40,939 nucleotides of DNA, from positions 1-40,939 of the forward strand of contig JAEWLQ010000066.1 of assembly GCA_023457495.1 (NCBI GenBank), written 5' to 3'. How positions within the stretch are numbered: position 1 is the stretch's first letter; the number at the start of each line of letters is the position of its first letter. Below the pieces are notes generated by a model. That model did not search any database. It worked only from the letters and a program-made list of their open reading frames with translations, and was not told the origin of the DNA. The translations under genes were made by a program, and so were the position numbers. This DNA is from Pseudomonadota bacterium (GTDB lineage: Bacteria; Pseudomonadota; Gammaproteobacteria; Steroidobacterales; Steroidobacteraceae). Below, in pieces: positions 7,419 to 16,310 of this stretch.

Positions 7419-8483
7419 TCACTTGGCCAGTGGCCGCACCAGGGTATTCAGCAGAGCGTAATGGGCCCGGATCAGCTCGAAATTGGGGTCATGGCCGGCG
7501 AGCGGCACGACGATCATGTTCTTGCTGGGCGCCTGCAAGGAAGCGTAGTAACCGCTCGTGACGGAGGAGCGGGTCAACAGGTCCTCCTCGCCCTGGAGGA
7601 AGAACATCGGCAGCGCGAACCGCTCGCCCAGCGTCGGTAGATCGACCTGGGTTGAGATGCCGTCACCCTTGAGGCCCACATACTTGATGAACGAGATTTC
7701 CTCGCCGGCTTCATAGGCAGCGCGATCGGCGTCGCTCGAGTATTCCGCCGCGATCTCGAGTTTGGGAGACGGCGACGTGTTCTCGGTTTCGTACTTGCGA
7801 ATGATGCGGCGCATGCGTCCGAAATTGCGCGGGTTGGTCCAGGGTGGTGGTCCTATCTCCTCGAGCGTCTCGATCGCAGCGTTGTCCTGCCGGCCCTGGG
7901 CTTCCTCGAGCGTCGCGGTGTAGCTGGCCGCGAGATTCTCGCGCGCGTTGATCAGCTGGGCGACGCCGACATACGCGTAGAAGAGATCCGGGCGTTCGTG
8001 GGCCATGTGCACGCCAAGGACCGAGCCCCACGAACTTCCCGTGAGGATGATCTTCCGCTTGCCGAGCCGGTGGCGCAGGTATTCGGCGACTTCGATGCCA
8101 TCGGCGACGAGTTGCCCGATGCTGAGCGACGTGGCGGCCAGCCGCTCCTCGGTGACTTCGGTGACGGGCTCGTTACGACGATAGGTGCGTCCGGAAAGTC
8201 GCTGGTCCCAGGTGGCGATCGTGTACGAATCCTTCCACTCGCCGTACAGCTGATCCACGAACGGCGAAAGCGGATTTCCCGGGCCTCCGTGCACGAACAG
8301 GATCACCGGGTTTGCGCAATCCTCGCCATCGATGGTGATCCATTGCTCGATCCCGCCGATCGGTACGTAGGCGTGCTCGCGCAGCGTGCGGTCCGGGACG
8401 TCCTTCGCGCAGGCGGGCGCGGTTTCGGCCCGCGCGACGGCGGCGAGCGCGCAGGCCAACACGGCCATGTAAAGCGCGCGCAT
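7419..8483 (-). CDS. Secreted alpha/beta hydrolase of the proline iminopeptidase (S33) type
   Basis: 354 residues with a cleavable signal peptide (about residues 1-19, ending AAVARA), so probably periplasmic. Seen: the oxyanion motif VHGGPGNPLSPF near residue 65, WDQRLSG, typical of peptidase family S33, the nucleophile elbow GSSWGS, an acid in LQGEEDLLT and the catalytic His in LAGHDPN. All three members of the triad are therefore visible. S33 enzymes cleave N-terminal proline or small esters and amides; the substrate here is not predictable. The ATG at 8483 directly abuts the stop of the upstream cyclophilin gene (8484), implying co-translation. Confidence 0.85.
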   Translation of the reverse strand: MRALYMAVLACALAAVARAETAPACAKDVPDRTLREHAYVPIGGIEQWITIDGEDCANPVILFVHGGPGNPLSPFVDQLYGEWKDSYTIATWDQRLSGRTYRRNEPVTEVTEERLAATSLSIGQLVADGIEVAEYLRHRLGKRKIILTGSSWGSVLGVHMAHERPDLFYAYVGVAQLINARENLAASYTATLEEAQGRQDNAAIETLEEIGPPPWTNPRNFGRMRRIIRKYETENTSPSPKLEIAAEYSSDADRAAYEAGEEISFIKYVGLKGDGISTQVDLPTLGERFALPMFFLQGEEDLLTRSSVTSGYYASLQAPSKNMIVVPLAGHDPNFELIRAHYALLNTLVRPLAK

Positions 8484-9392
8484 CTATCTACCAGCGTCGC
8501 GCACGGGAATGGCGACATTACAGACGTCGATGTGGCCGGCGGGACGCACGAACCAGGATTCGCGGCGATTGCGTCGCGACTCGACGTACTTCGTGAACAA
8601 TGGCGTGTCGGTGCGCAGCACCTCGATCGCGCTGCGTTCGGCTTCAGGCACATCGCTCGCGAGACGCGCCCGCTGGATGAGTGGCCGGCCGGGCTTCTCC
8701 TCGTCGGTGTAGAACCCCAGCGGCCCGCTGCCGCGCGGCAGCGCGGACAACAGCTCCATGCCGCGCAGGACGCGTCCCAGCAGCACGATGTTGCGGTCCA
8801 GGTGGCGCGGAGCCTGGCCGGTGATGGCATAGAGCTGCGTGTCGTCGCCCGTGTCGGGCCAATCGCCGCGGCCGACGCCGACCGTGCCGTAACAATGCGT
8901 CATCCACGCCTTGCCGGCGGTGCCGCGCTCGACGCCCGCCGGAAACCCGTCTATCCAGCCCGCTTCGGGCGCGTAGCCGTCCGCATCCGGTAGTTTGATG
9001 AACGGAACGGTCGTGCTCCACGGGAAGACTGTCTCATCCGGCAGCTTGCGCCTGGTCGCCTGTTCGGTGCGTATTTCGTCGATGTCGCCCCACTGGGTGA
9101 CGTAGTTGTCCTGCACGCGGCCGACGGGAAGGCCGTCGAAGAAGTTCTTGCGCACCAGTGTCTTGAGGTTGGCGACGTGTTCGGGCGCGAAACGCGGCGC
9201 GAGCTCGATGATCACGCGGCCGGCCGTGAAATCCAGGTAGAGGAGATTCGCCGGATCGGGGCGTCTCCAGTCGGAAGGCTGCGCGGCTTCCATCACCTGC
9301 GCCGTGGTGAGTGCCTTCGCATCCTCGACCTTGCCGGCGCCGTTCGCCCCGCCGACGGCGAGGAATGCGACGGCGAAGGCGAGGCGGTGCAT
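8484..9392 (-). CDS. Secreted cyclophilin-type peptidyl-prolyl cis-trans isomerase
   Basis: 302 residues from the ATG at 9392. A short hydrophobic signal peptide (LAFAVAFLAVGGANGA) points to the periplasm. Seen: a cyclophilin-like start (LLYLDFTAGRVIIELAPRFAPEHVANL), FFDGLPVGRVQDNYVTQWGD, and a later GTVGVGR, followed by a long extension after about residue 215 with no recognised domain. It is longer than simple PpiA proteins (about 190 residues). The start forms TGATG with the stop of the DUF2721 gene, so coupling is likely. The longer open frame upstream of 9392 is antisense and frame-shifted reading of DUF2721. Confidence 0.85.
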   Translation of the reverse strand: MHRLAFAVAFLAVGGANGAGKVEDAKALTTAQVMEAAQPSDWRRPDPANLLYLDFTAGRVIIELAPRFAPEHVANLKTLVRKNFFDGLPVGRVQDNYVTQWGDIDEIRTEQATRRKLPDETVFPWSTTVPFIKLPDADGYAPEAGWIDGFPAGVERGTAGKAWMTHCYGTVGVGRGDWPDTGDDTQLYAITGQAPRHLDRNIVLLGRVLRGMELLSALPRGSGPLGFYTDEEKPGRPLIQRARLASDVPEAERSAIEVLRTDTPLFTKYVESRRNRRESWFVRPAGHIDVCNVAIPVRDAGR

Positions 9393-9850
9393 CAGCGGCG
9401 GATCTTGCCGCCGATGCGCAGCGACTTGGTCGCGATGCGCACCTCGACGAGGAACATCAGGAACGCGATCGCGAGACACGCCGTCGCCGCGACGAACATG
9501 ACGGCGATGATTGCGCCGACGGAGGAGATGCGCGTGAACTCGCTCGCGAACAGCAGGGTCACGACCAGCGCGGTGAGCAGGCCCGAGGTGGTGGATAGGG
9601 CGATGGCGCTGTTGATGTAGCGCGTGCGGCGCACGATGAACCGGAGGTCTTCGTCGATGTGCGCGCGGTGGCCCTCGTCGGTGGCGGCTTCGCGCCGGTC
9701 TTCGAGCGTGCGGGCGCGATCGACGATGCGGGCGAGGCGCTGGGTGAGCATGTTGAGCGTGATGCCCACGCCGGACACCAGGAACACCGGGCCCAGCGCG
9801 AGCTGGATCAGGCGCGCGACGTTTTCGGTTTGCAGGTCGAAGCCGGTCAT
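9392..9850 (-). CDS. DUF2721 family membrane protein
   Basis: 152 residues. Seen: an N-terminal hydrophobic segment (LIQLALGPVFLVSGVGITLNML), then TQRLARIVDRARTLEDRR, the characteristic motif of DUF2721 proteins, and two further membrane segments at about 80-102 and 108-132 ending in a basic tail (KIRR). Family knowledge: DUF2721 members are inner-membrane proteins of unknown role. It heads a tightly packed leftward group with the cyclophilin and the hydrolase. The start is an ATG at 9850. Confidence 0.88.
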   Translation of the reverse strand: MTGFDLQTENVARLIQLALGPVFLVSGVGITLNMLTQRLARIVDRARTLEDRREAATDEGHRAHIDEDLRFIVRRTRYINSAIALSTTSGLLTALVVTLLFASEFTRISSVGAIIAVMFVAATACLAIAFLMFLVEVRIATKSLRIGGKIRR

Positions 9851-9895
9851 CTGGGGTGGAGTCTAATCTCGGCGGTGCACGCGCCACAACGGAAA

Positions 9896-9915
9896 ACGGC
9901 GCCCTGAGGCGCCGT
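9896..9915 (-). terminator. Rho-independent terminator after typA
   Basis: Perfect hairpin: ACGGCGCC, loop CTGA, GGCGCCGT. Read on the minus strand it follows the typA stop (9947) by about 30 nt and is followed by TTTTCC, a short U-tract. It separates typA from the DUF2721 group. Confidence 0.8.
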
Positions 9916-9946
9916 CCGTGTAATCGGATCGGGCGGATCCCGTTGG

Positions 9947-11776
9947 CTAGGCTAACAAGGCCTCTTCCACGCGGCTGGCGCGCTTGCGCTCGTGCTCGAG
10001 CAGCATGCGCTTGCGGATGCGGATGTTCTTCGGCGTGACCTCGACCAGTTCGTCGTCGGCGATGAACTCCACCGCGTATTCGAGCGTGAGCTCGATCGGC
10101 GGCGTGAGGATCAGCGCATCGTCCTTGCCGGCGGCGCGGACGTTGGAGAGTTTCTTGGTCTTGATCGGATTCACGACGAGATCGTTCTCGCGCGAATGGA
10201 TGCCGATGATCATGCCTTCGTACACGGCTTCGCCGTGTGAGACGAACAGGCGGCCGCGCTCCTGCAGCGAGAACAGCGAGTACGCCACCGCGGCGCCAGG
10301 CTCGCTCGAGATCAGCACGCCGTTGTGGCGGTCCGGGATGTCACCGGCGAGCGGCGCGTAGCCGTCGAAGATGTGGCTCTGCAGACCGGTGCCGCGAGTC
10401 GCGTTCATGAACTCGCTCTGGAAACCGATGAGGCCGCGCGCGGAGACGCGGTACTCGATGCGCACGCGGCCGCGGCCGTCGTTCGCCATGTCCTTCATCT
10501 CCGCCTTGCGGCGGCCGAGGGATTCCATCACCGCGCCCTGGTGGCCTTCGTCGATGTCGACGGTCAGCGCTTCGAACGGCTCGTGCACCACGCCGTCGAT
10601 GGTCTTCGTCAGCACGCGTGGCTTGCCCACGGCGAGCTCGTAACCTTCGCGGCGCATGTTTTCGATGAGGATCGTGAGATGCAGTTCGCCGCGGCCGGAG
10701 ACGCGGAACACGTCGGCGTCCGCGGTCTCCTCGACGCGCAGCGCGACGTTGCTTTCGAGCTCGCGCATCAGGCGCTCGCGGATCTGGCGGCTGGTGACGA
10801 ACTTGCCTTCCTTGCCGGCGAGCGGCGAGGTGTTCACCTGGAAGTTCATGACGAGCGTGGGTTCGTCCACCGCGATCGGCGGCAGCGGATCGGGATGTTC
10901 GACGGCGCAGATCGTGTTGCCGATGTGCACGTCCTCGATGCCGGTCACCGCGACGATGTCACCGGCGACGGCTTCGGGCACGGACTCGCGCGCGAGGCCC
11001 TTGAACGTCAGCACCTGCTGGATCTTGGCGCCGCCGAGATCCTTGTCGCCGTTCCACAGCTGGATCTGCTGGCCGGCCTTGATCGTGCCGCGGCGGATGC
11101 GGCCGATGCCGATGCGTCCGACGTACGAGTTGTAGTCGAGCGTCGAGATCTGGAACTGCAGCGGCGCGTCGGGCTCGCTCACGGGCTGGGGAACGTGGTG
11201 CAGGATGGCCTCGTACAACGCGCGCATGTCGGGCTCGCGGCGCGTGTGATCGGTGCTGGCCCAGCCTTCGAGGGCCGAGGCGTAGATCACCGGGAAGTCG
11301 AGCTGGCGGTCGGTGGCGCCCAACTTGTCGAATAGTTCGAAGGTCTGGTCGATGACCCAGTCCGGGCGCGCGCCGGGACGGTCGATCTTGTTCACGACGA
11401 CGATCGCGTTGTGGCCGAGCGCCAGCGCCTTGCGCGTGACGAAGCGCGTCTGCGGCATCGGGCCTTCGACCGCGTCGACGACCAGCAGCACCGAGTCCAC
11501 CATCGAGAGCACGCGTTCCACCTCGCCGCCGAAGTCGGCGTGGCCGGGCGTGTCGACGATGTTGATACGCGTGCCGCCGTAATCGATGGCGCAGTTCTTC
11601 GCGAGAATGGTGATGCCGCGCTCGCGCTCGATGTCGTTCGAGTCCATGACGCGCTCGGTCACTTTCTCGTGAGCGGCGAACGTGCCGGATTGGCGCAGCA
11701 GACAGTCGACCAGGGTGGTCTTGCCATGATCGACGTGCGCGATGATGGCGATGTTCCGAATGGGGCGATTTGCCAT
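9947..11776 (-). CDS. typA: Translational GTPase TypA/BipA
   Basis: 609 residues from the ATG at 11776 (MANRPIRNIAIIAHVDHGKTTL...), the usual length. Ribosome-associated GTPase of the elongation factor family, involved in ribosome assembly and in stress and low-temperature growth. Seen: P-loop AHVDHGKTT, switch I region IERERGITILAKN, G3 DTPGHADFGGEV, G4 NKIDRPGARPDWV, then domain II, the EF-G-like domains III and V, and the TypA-specific C-terminal part (RVSARGLIGFQSEF, GIHSRENDLVVNP). The frame extends to 11824 but no better start is present. A hairpin terminator follows. Confidence 0.97.
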   Translation of the reverse strand: MANRPIRNIAIIAHVDHGKTTLVDCLLRQSGTFAAHEKVTERVMDSNDIERERGITILAKNCAIDYGGTRINIVDTPGHADFGGEVERVLSMVDSVLLVVDAVEGPMPQTRFVTRKALALGHNAIVVVNKIDRPGARPDWVIDQTFELFDKLGATDRQLDFPVIYASALEGWASTDHTRREPDMRALYEAILHHVPQPVSEPDAPLQFQISTLDYNSYVGRIGIGRIRRGTIKAGQQIQLWNGDKDLGGAKIQQVLTFKGLARESVPEAVAGDIVAVTGIEDVHIGNTICAVEHPDPLPPIAVDEPTLVMNFQVNTSPLAGKEGKFVTSRQIRERLMRELESNVALRVEETADADVFRVSGRGELHLTILIENMRREGYELAVGKPRVLTKTIDGVVHEPFEALTVDIDEGHQGAVMESLGRRKAEMKDMANDGRGRVRIEYRVSARGLIGFQSEFMNATRGTGLQSHIFDGYAPLAGDIPDRHNGVLISSEPGAAVAYSLFSLQERGRLFVSHGEAVYEGMIIGIHSRENDLVVNPIKTKKLSNVRAAGKDDALILTPPIELTLEYAVEFIADDELVEVTPKNIRIRKRMLLEHERKRASRVEEALLA

Positions 11777-11862
11777 AGGACTCAGTGACTTACGCCAGGA
11801 GGGAGGGGCGCACGTCGATTTCAAGGGGCGCGCAGGGTACCAGAACCCCCGTTAAACACCAA

Positions 11863-11910
11863 AAATGGGGTCAGACCCCGTTTCCTAGGAAATGGGGTCT
11901 GACCCCATTT
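11863..11910. repeat. 48-bp nested palindrome, candidate terminator or dispersed repeat
   Basis: Two 23-nt arms (11863-11885 and 11888-11910) pair around a central TA with one mismatch (11880/11893). Each arm itself contains a smaller palindrome, GGGGTC-A-GACCCC or its complement, and the junction is CCTAGG. It is flanked by A-rich sequence on the left and TTT on the right, so the transcript could terminate in either direction. It touches the stop codon of the PilZ gene and lies 87 bp upstream of typA. I have the impression that the GGGGTCAGACCCC core recurs in many proteobacterial genomes, but I cannot check that here. Confidence 0.8.
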
Positions 11911-12338
11911 CAGGCGGGTTGGGGTTTCCAGTTGGGGAAGCGTTTGGCGAGGTGGCGTTGTTCGCGCATGACGTCCTGGCTCGACGGACCGCGCTCGAGG
12001 ATCACGACGCAGGCGCCGTTCTCGTTGCGCAGGACAGTGCCCGTGATCGGGCAGCGGGTGCCCATGGTCAGGATCAACGTGCCTTCGATTCGCGCGTCGA
12101 CTTCGAACCTGCCGTAGCCCGCGACGATCCGCAGCCCCTTCTCGGAGATCTCTTCGACCTTGTAGTTCGTGCCCTCGAACGAGAGTACCGCGCCGCTCGT
12201 GATGGGATAGGGCAGCCGGAAGTACTCCCGGCGGCTCGTGAGCGTGGGTATGCGGTACTGCGTGGCCACGGGCTCAAGATACGGGTAACCCCGAGGCGAC
12301 GCCACCGGGGTCCCCGCATCCAGTTCACAATTCGTCAC
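11910..12338 (-). CDS. PilZ domain protein (probable cyclic-di-GMP binding)
   Basis: 142 residues from a GTG at 12338. Seen: SRREYFRLPYPI (about residues 35-46), which matches the RxxxR-type c-di-GMP binding motif at the start of PilZ domains, and EISEKGLRIV (about 62-71) in the place of the second (D/N)xSxxG motif, with Glu instead of Asp/Asn. The remainder is consistent with the PilZ beta barrel. No other domain is present, so it is a stand-alone c-di-GMP effector or an adaptor. The start is uncertain: a later GTG could also serve. The 3' end runs into the large palindrome. Confidence 0.75.
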   Translation of the reverse strand: MTNCELDAGTPVASPRGYPYLEPVATQYRIPTLTSRREYFRLPYPITSGAVLSFEGTNYKVEEISEKGLRIVAGYGRFEVDARIEGTLILTMGTRCPITGTVLRNENGACVVILERGPSSQDVMREQRHLAKRFPNWKPQPA

Positions 12339-12339
12339 A

Positions 12340-14209
12340 TCACCAATTGAACATTAGTCGGGCGTACACGAACCGGCCGCTGAAGCCGTACGGCGAGTAC
12401 CGCGAGAAGCCGAGCGCGTTGGTCGCGTTGAGATTCACCACGCCGCCGGGCGGATTCGGCAGCACGCGGTTGTTAGGCACGCGATCCGGGTACTGGTCGA
12501 AGAGATTGTCCGCGCCGACCAGGATGCCGAGCTTGCTGTCGATGAATCGCGCGGTCAGGGCGAGGTCCACCACGAAGTCACCTCCGATGACGAGATCGCG
12601 CGCATTCGCGAGCCCCGCGGCGATCTCGGCAGTGGTGGGCGCGCCGGGCTCGACCACTTCCCCGTACTTCGTGCCCTTGAGGTTCACACCGAAGCTCGAG
12701 GCGCCCAGCGGGATCGACCAGTCGACGGCGAGACTCAGTTTGCTGTCGGGCGTGCCCTCCTCGAAGGTCAGCGTATTGATGCGGCCGAACAGCACCGGCG
12801 GCACGCAGCCCGCCGGCTGGCCGACGCAGATGTTGTCGATGACGTTGGTCGACGGCAGATCCTTCACTTCCGTATCGTTCCAGTTGCCGGCGAACACGAA
12901 GTCGAAGCGGCCCGCCGGCGTGTCGCGCAGGGCGTAGCGCGCGACCAGGTCGATGCCCTCGGTGCGCGTCTCGACGCCATTGATGAAGAAGCGCGCCACG
13001 TTCGCGCCGAACGGCGCGATCAGCGCGGCGACCTCCGGCGTGTTGAGGTTCTCCGACAGCACGATGCGGTCGCGGATGTCGATGCGATACGCGTCGATCG
13101 TCGCCTCGAACGAGCCGATGCGGATCACCGTGCCCAGCGAGTAGTTGCGCGACTTCTCGGGATCGAGCGGCTGCGCGCCGAGCACTTCGGCGGTGGGCGA
13201 CGTCGCCGGGAACGTTCCCACCTCGAACGGCACGCCATTGATGAAATTCGTGGCGGTGGACGTGAAGAACGCCTGCTGCAGGCCCGGCGCGCGGAAGCCC
13301 GTGGACACGGCGCCGCGCAGCGCGAAAGCGCGGGTGAAGTCATACCGCGCGGCGAGTTTGCCGGTCACGGCGCTGCCGAAATCGGAGTAGTCCTCGCCGC
13401 GCGCCGCGACGGAGGCCAGGAACTTCTCCGTGAACTGCGCTTCGAGGTCCACGTAGGCGCTGTACGCCTTGCGATCCTCGTCGAGCTCGTTGCTCGGCTG
13501 GAAGCCGGGAAAGCCCTGCGCGCCCGCAGGCGCGCCGGCGACCGGGCCGCGTTCATACGACGCAGGCTCGCCGGCCTCGATGCTGTAGTTCTCGCGCCGC
13601 GCCTCGACGCCGAACGCGAGGTTCACGGGTTCGGCCAGTCCCCAGTCGAAGCCGCGCACCAGGCCCGCATTGAATACCAGCTGGTTGTATTCCATGCCGC
13701 CGGCGTCGAACGTGGCCTGCGAGGCGGCGCCGAAGGATGTATTGAGGCTGTCGTCGACGCCGTAGTCGATCTTGTTGAGGCCGTAGACCAGGCTCACGTC
13801 GGCATCCCACTCGCCGAGCTTGCCGCGCGCGCCCCAGGCCACCGCCAGGTCATCGATCTTCGAGGTGATGAGTGGCAGGAAGCCGTTCGGGTAGATAGCC
13901 GGCACGTTGCGCGCGTCGTTGAAGATGCGCGGGAACGCGGCGGAGTTGCCTTCACGCTGCTGGTAGCCGGCCCAGCCGTACAGGCTCCAGTCGTTGCCGA
14001 GCGGAATGCCGGCGTTGACGTAGCCGGTGATGTCCTCCATCTGGCCGTCGCCGTAGCGCGAGGTGACGGGAGCGCCGGGCACGCGATTGTCGAAATCACC
14101 GCGGCTCGTCGGGTCACGGTCGCGATACTCGGCCGAGAGCGTGGGCGAGGGTGAGGAGGATGCTCCCCGTGCAGATCGAGAACAGCGAGACCTTTCGTAG
14201 TTCGTCCAT
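12340..14209 (-). pseudogene. TonB-dependent receptor, plug deleted and frame broken
   Basis: Seen: AAGGAG (14225-14220), ten nt, then ATG at 14209 opens MDELRKVSLFSICTGSILLT followed by LAHA, a good signal peptide, but this frame stops at 14114. From about 14139 a different frame runs open to the TGA at 12340 and encodes some 599 residues of an outer-membrane barrel: LSAEYRDRDPTSRGDFDN, GLYGWAGYQ-type strands, RGAVSTGFRAPGLQQAFF, LGILVGADNLFDQYPDRVP, and a terminal FVYARLMFNW ending in an aromatic residue. Signal peptide and barrel are thus nearly adjacent but out of frame by one, and the TonB box and plug domain are absent. Relatives are 800 residues or more. The most economical reading is an internal deletion of the plug-coding region. 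Upstream extension of the barrel frame is antisense to the aldolase gene. Confidence 0.8.
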
Positions 14210-14228
14210 GACTTCGCCACTCCTTCGT

Positions 14229-14234
14229 TAGAAT
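14229..14234 (+). promoter_or_regulatory. -10 hexamer TAGAAT for threonine aldolase gene
   Basis: TAGAAT ends 7 nt before the ATG at 14242, so transcription would begin at or next to the start codon. No Shine-Dalgarno is present and no convincing -35 is visible. Confidence 0.4.
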
Positions 14235-14241
14235 TCAGACC

Positions 14242-15249
14242 ATGCGCTATTTCAAATCCGACAATACGGCCGCGGTGAGCCCGGAGATTCTCGAGGCGAT
14301 CGGCGCCGCGAACGAGGGCGTCGCGCTGGCGTACGGCGCGGACCGCTGGTCGGAAAGGCTCGACGCCGTGTTCGGCAAGTTCTTCGAGACCGACGTGCGC
14401 GTGTTTGCCGTGTCGTCCGGCACCGCGGCGAATGCGCTCGCGCTCGCGACGTTCTGTCCGCCGTGGGGAACCGTGTTGACGCACGCCGAAGCGCACATCG
14501 AGCGCGACGAATGCGGCGCGCCGGAGTTCTTCACGGGCGGGGCGAAGCTGTCGCTGGTCGGTGGGGCGGGCGCGAAGATCCGGGCCGCGGACTTGTCGGC
14601 CCGCCTGGCCTGGTTCGAGCCGCATGTGCACGGCGTGCAGCCGCGGATGTTGTCGATCACGCAGGCAACCGAGCGCGGCGCCCTGTACCGGCCCGAGGAG
14701 ATCCGCGCGCTGGCCGACATCGCCCACGGACGGGGCATGGCCGTGCACATGGATGGGGCACGGTTTGCGAACGCACTGGTGGCGCAAACCGTGTCGGCCG
14801 CCGAGCTGACCTGGAAGTCCGGCGTCGATGTGCTGTCGTTCGGCGTCATCAAGAATGGCGGCATGAATGCCGAGGCCGTGGTGTTCTTCGATCCGACACG
14901 CGTGGCCGATTTCGAGTTCCGGCGCAAGCGCGCGGGGCAACTCGCCTGCAAGGGTCGTTATGCCGCAGTGCAACTACTGGCTTATCTCGAGACCGGCCTG
15001 TGGAGGCGGAACGCCGAACGTGCGAACCGGCTGGCCGCGCGCATCGCCGCCGCCGCTCCCCACCTGCTGGTGGAGCCCCAGGAAACCAACCAGGTCTTCA
15101 TGAAGTTAGGCGACGAGCGCATCGCGTCCCTGTCCCGGGATTTCGGCTTCTATCCCTGGGGGCCCACCGGTTCGGGCGAGGCGCGGTTTGTTTGTTCGTG
15201 GGATACGCCTGACGAGGATGTCGAAGCGCTCTGCGCCGCACTGAAGTAG
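14242..15249 (+). CDS. ltaE: Low-specificity L-threonine aldolase
   Basis: 335 residues. PLP-dependent fold-type I lyase that splits threonine or allo-threonine to glycine and acetaldehyde. Seen: the start FKSDNTAAVSPEILEAI, SSGTAANALALATF (cofactor phosphate binding), AHIERDECGAPEFFTGGAKL, HMDGARFANAL (the Asp that binds the pyridine nitrogen) and FGVIKNGGMNAEAVV with the Schiff-base Lys near residue 204, the form found in Pseudomonas-type enzymes (KNG rather than SKGL). The first gene of a rightward unit, divergent from the broken TonB receptor, whose ribosome binding site overlaps this promoter region. No neighbouring glycine pathway genes are present. Confidence 0.92.
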   Translation: MRYFKSDNTAAVSPEILEAIGAANEGVALAYGADRWSERLDAVFGKFFETDVRVFAVSSGTAANALALATFCPPWGTVLTHAEAHIERDECGAPEFFTGGAKLSLVGGAGAKIRAADLSARLAWFEPHVHGVQPRMLSITQATERGALYRPEEIRALADIAHGRGMAVHMDGARFANALVAQTVSAAELTWKSGVDVLSFGVIKNGGMNAEAVVFFDPTRVADFEFRRKRAGQLACKGRYAAVQLLAYLETGLWRRNAERANRLAARIAAAAPHLLVEPQETNQVFMKLGDERIASLSRDFGFYPWGPTGSGEARFVCSWDTPDEDVEALCAALK

Positions 15250-15268
15250 CGGCGCGCAGTCTCCGCCG

Positions 15269-15616
15269 TCAGTCGCGGAACATGAAGTAGGCGGCGGCCA
15301 CCAGGCACAGGCCCGCCCAGAGAAAGTCCAGCTTGAGCGGCTGCCTCATATAGAAGACCGCAAACGGGATGAACACCGCGAGCGTGATCACTTCCTGCAG
15401 GATCTTGAGCTGCCCCAGCGACAGGGCGGTGTAGCCGATGCGGTTCGCGGGCACCTGCACCAGGTATTCGAACAGCGCGATGCCCCAGCTCACCAGCGCC
15501 GCGACGATCCAGGGCTTCGACGCCATGTTCTTGAGGTGCGCGTACCAGGCGAACGTCATGAACACGTTAGAAACGACCAGTAGCCCGATGGTGACGGGTA
15601 CGGCGGGCAGACTCAT
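15269..15616 (-). CDS. DUF486 family small membrane protein
   Basis: 115 residues with four predicted membrane helices (about 5-24, 35-54, 64-86 and 95-113). Seen: the family pattern NVFMTFAWYAHLKN near the start and EVITLAVFIPFAVFYM...LDFLWAGLCLVAAAYFMFR at the end. DUF486 proteins are small relatives of the drug/metabolite transporter superfamily with no assigned substrate. The ATG overlaps the stop of the yceH-like gene (ATGA), so the two are co-translated. Confidence 0.9.
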   Translation of the reverse strand: MSLPAVPVTIGLLVVSNVFMTFAWYAHLKNMASKPWIVAALVSWGIALFEYLVQVPANRIGYTALSLGQLKILQEVITLAVFIPFAVFYMRQPLKLDFLWAGLCLVAAAYFMFRD

Positions 15617-16287
15617 GTGGAACCTTCGCGCAGTCGCGCGATTTCAGTGCGCAGCTCGGCCACCTGGTGTTCCAGCGCCGCGACGCGCGCCGCAAGGTCG
15701 GTGGACCCGGATGATGAAGAGTGGGCGGGCGCCGCGGGCCGTGGCGGCGCTGGCGCGGTGTCGGCCGTGATCGCGGGCAGATCCTCGAACAACTGCGCCC
15801 AGCGAGAGTCACGTCGCCCGACCTCGCGCGGCAGTTGCTGCACCAGCGCGCCGCCGGGATGATTCGCGAGGCCCTCGAGCAGCGTCTCGATCGCGTTGGG
15901 ATCAGGCAGTTCCGCCATGCGCGGCACGCGGGCACGCAATTCTCCCGGCGTCTGCGGTCCGCGCACCAAAAGCTCGCAGATGATCGCCGTTTCCGGCGGC
16001 GAGAACTTGAGACTGCCGAACTCCGTGTTGCAGAAGATCTGCTGATACTTCGGTACGCGGCTGCCGAATCCCGATTTCTCGACGACCAGATGGCGTCGCG
16101 CGAGTCCGTCGACCGCGGACTTCACCGCGGCCTCGTCGAGCTGCATGAAAGGTTCGCGGTTGCTCTTCTGATTGCACGCGTTCACGAGTGCGTTGAGCGA
16201 GAGGGGATATTGATCGGGGGTGGTGATCTGTTTTTCGATCAGCGATCCCACGATGCGTGCTTCGATCGCCGACAGTTTGATGTTCAT
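15613..16287 (-). CDS. yceH: YceH/DUF480 family winged-helix protein
   Basis: 224 residues. Seen: LSAIEARIVGSLIEKQITTP (the family's start), YPLSLNALVNACNQKSNREP, GLARRHLVV, and VRGPQTPGELRARVPRM, giving two winged-helix domains, followed by an Ala/Pro-rich linker (about 175-190) and a C-terminal coiled coil, LAARVAALEHQVAELRTEIARL. Function in the family is not established; a DNA-binding or regulatory role is presumed from the fold. It is divergent from the VanZ-like gene with only 23 bp between the start codons. Confidence 0.92.
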   Translation of the reverse strand: MNIKLSAIEARIVGSLIEKQITTPDQYPLSLNALVNACNQKSNREPFMQLDEAAVKSAVDGLARRHLVVEKSGFGSRVPKYQQIFCNTEFGSLKFSPPETAIICELLVRGPQTPGELRARVPRMAELPDPNAIETLLEGLANHPGGALVQQLPREVGRRDSRWAQLFEDLPAITADTAPAPPRPAAPAHSSSSGSTDLAARVAALEHQVAELRTEIARLREGST

Positions 16288-16295
16288 GCCCGAAG

Positions 16296-16301
16296 TATAC
16301 T
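16296..16301 (+). promoter_or_regulatory. -10 hexamer TATACT for VanZ-like gene
   Basis: TATACT lies 9 nt before the GTG at 16311, within the 23-bp gap to the divergent yceH start. The expected transcription start falls at about the GTG, predicting a leaderless message. No clear -35 is visible. Confidence 0.45.
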
Positions 16302-16310
16302 GGCCGCCTC

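Noticed and set aside
14242..14973. N-terminal 250 or so codons of the long minus-strand frame containing the TonB barrel
   Set aside because: Antisense to the threonine aldolase gene. The barrel homology starts only at about 14139, so this is not a receptor plug.
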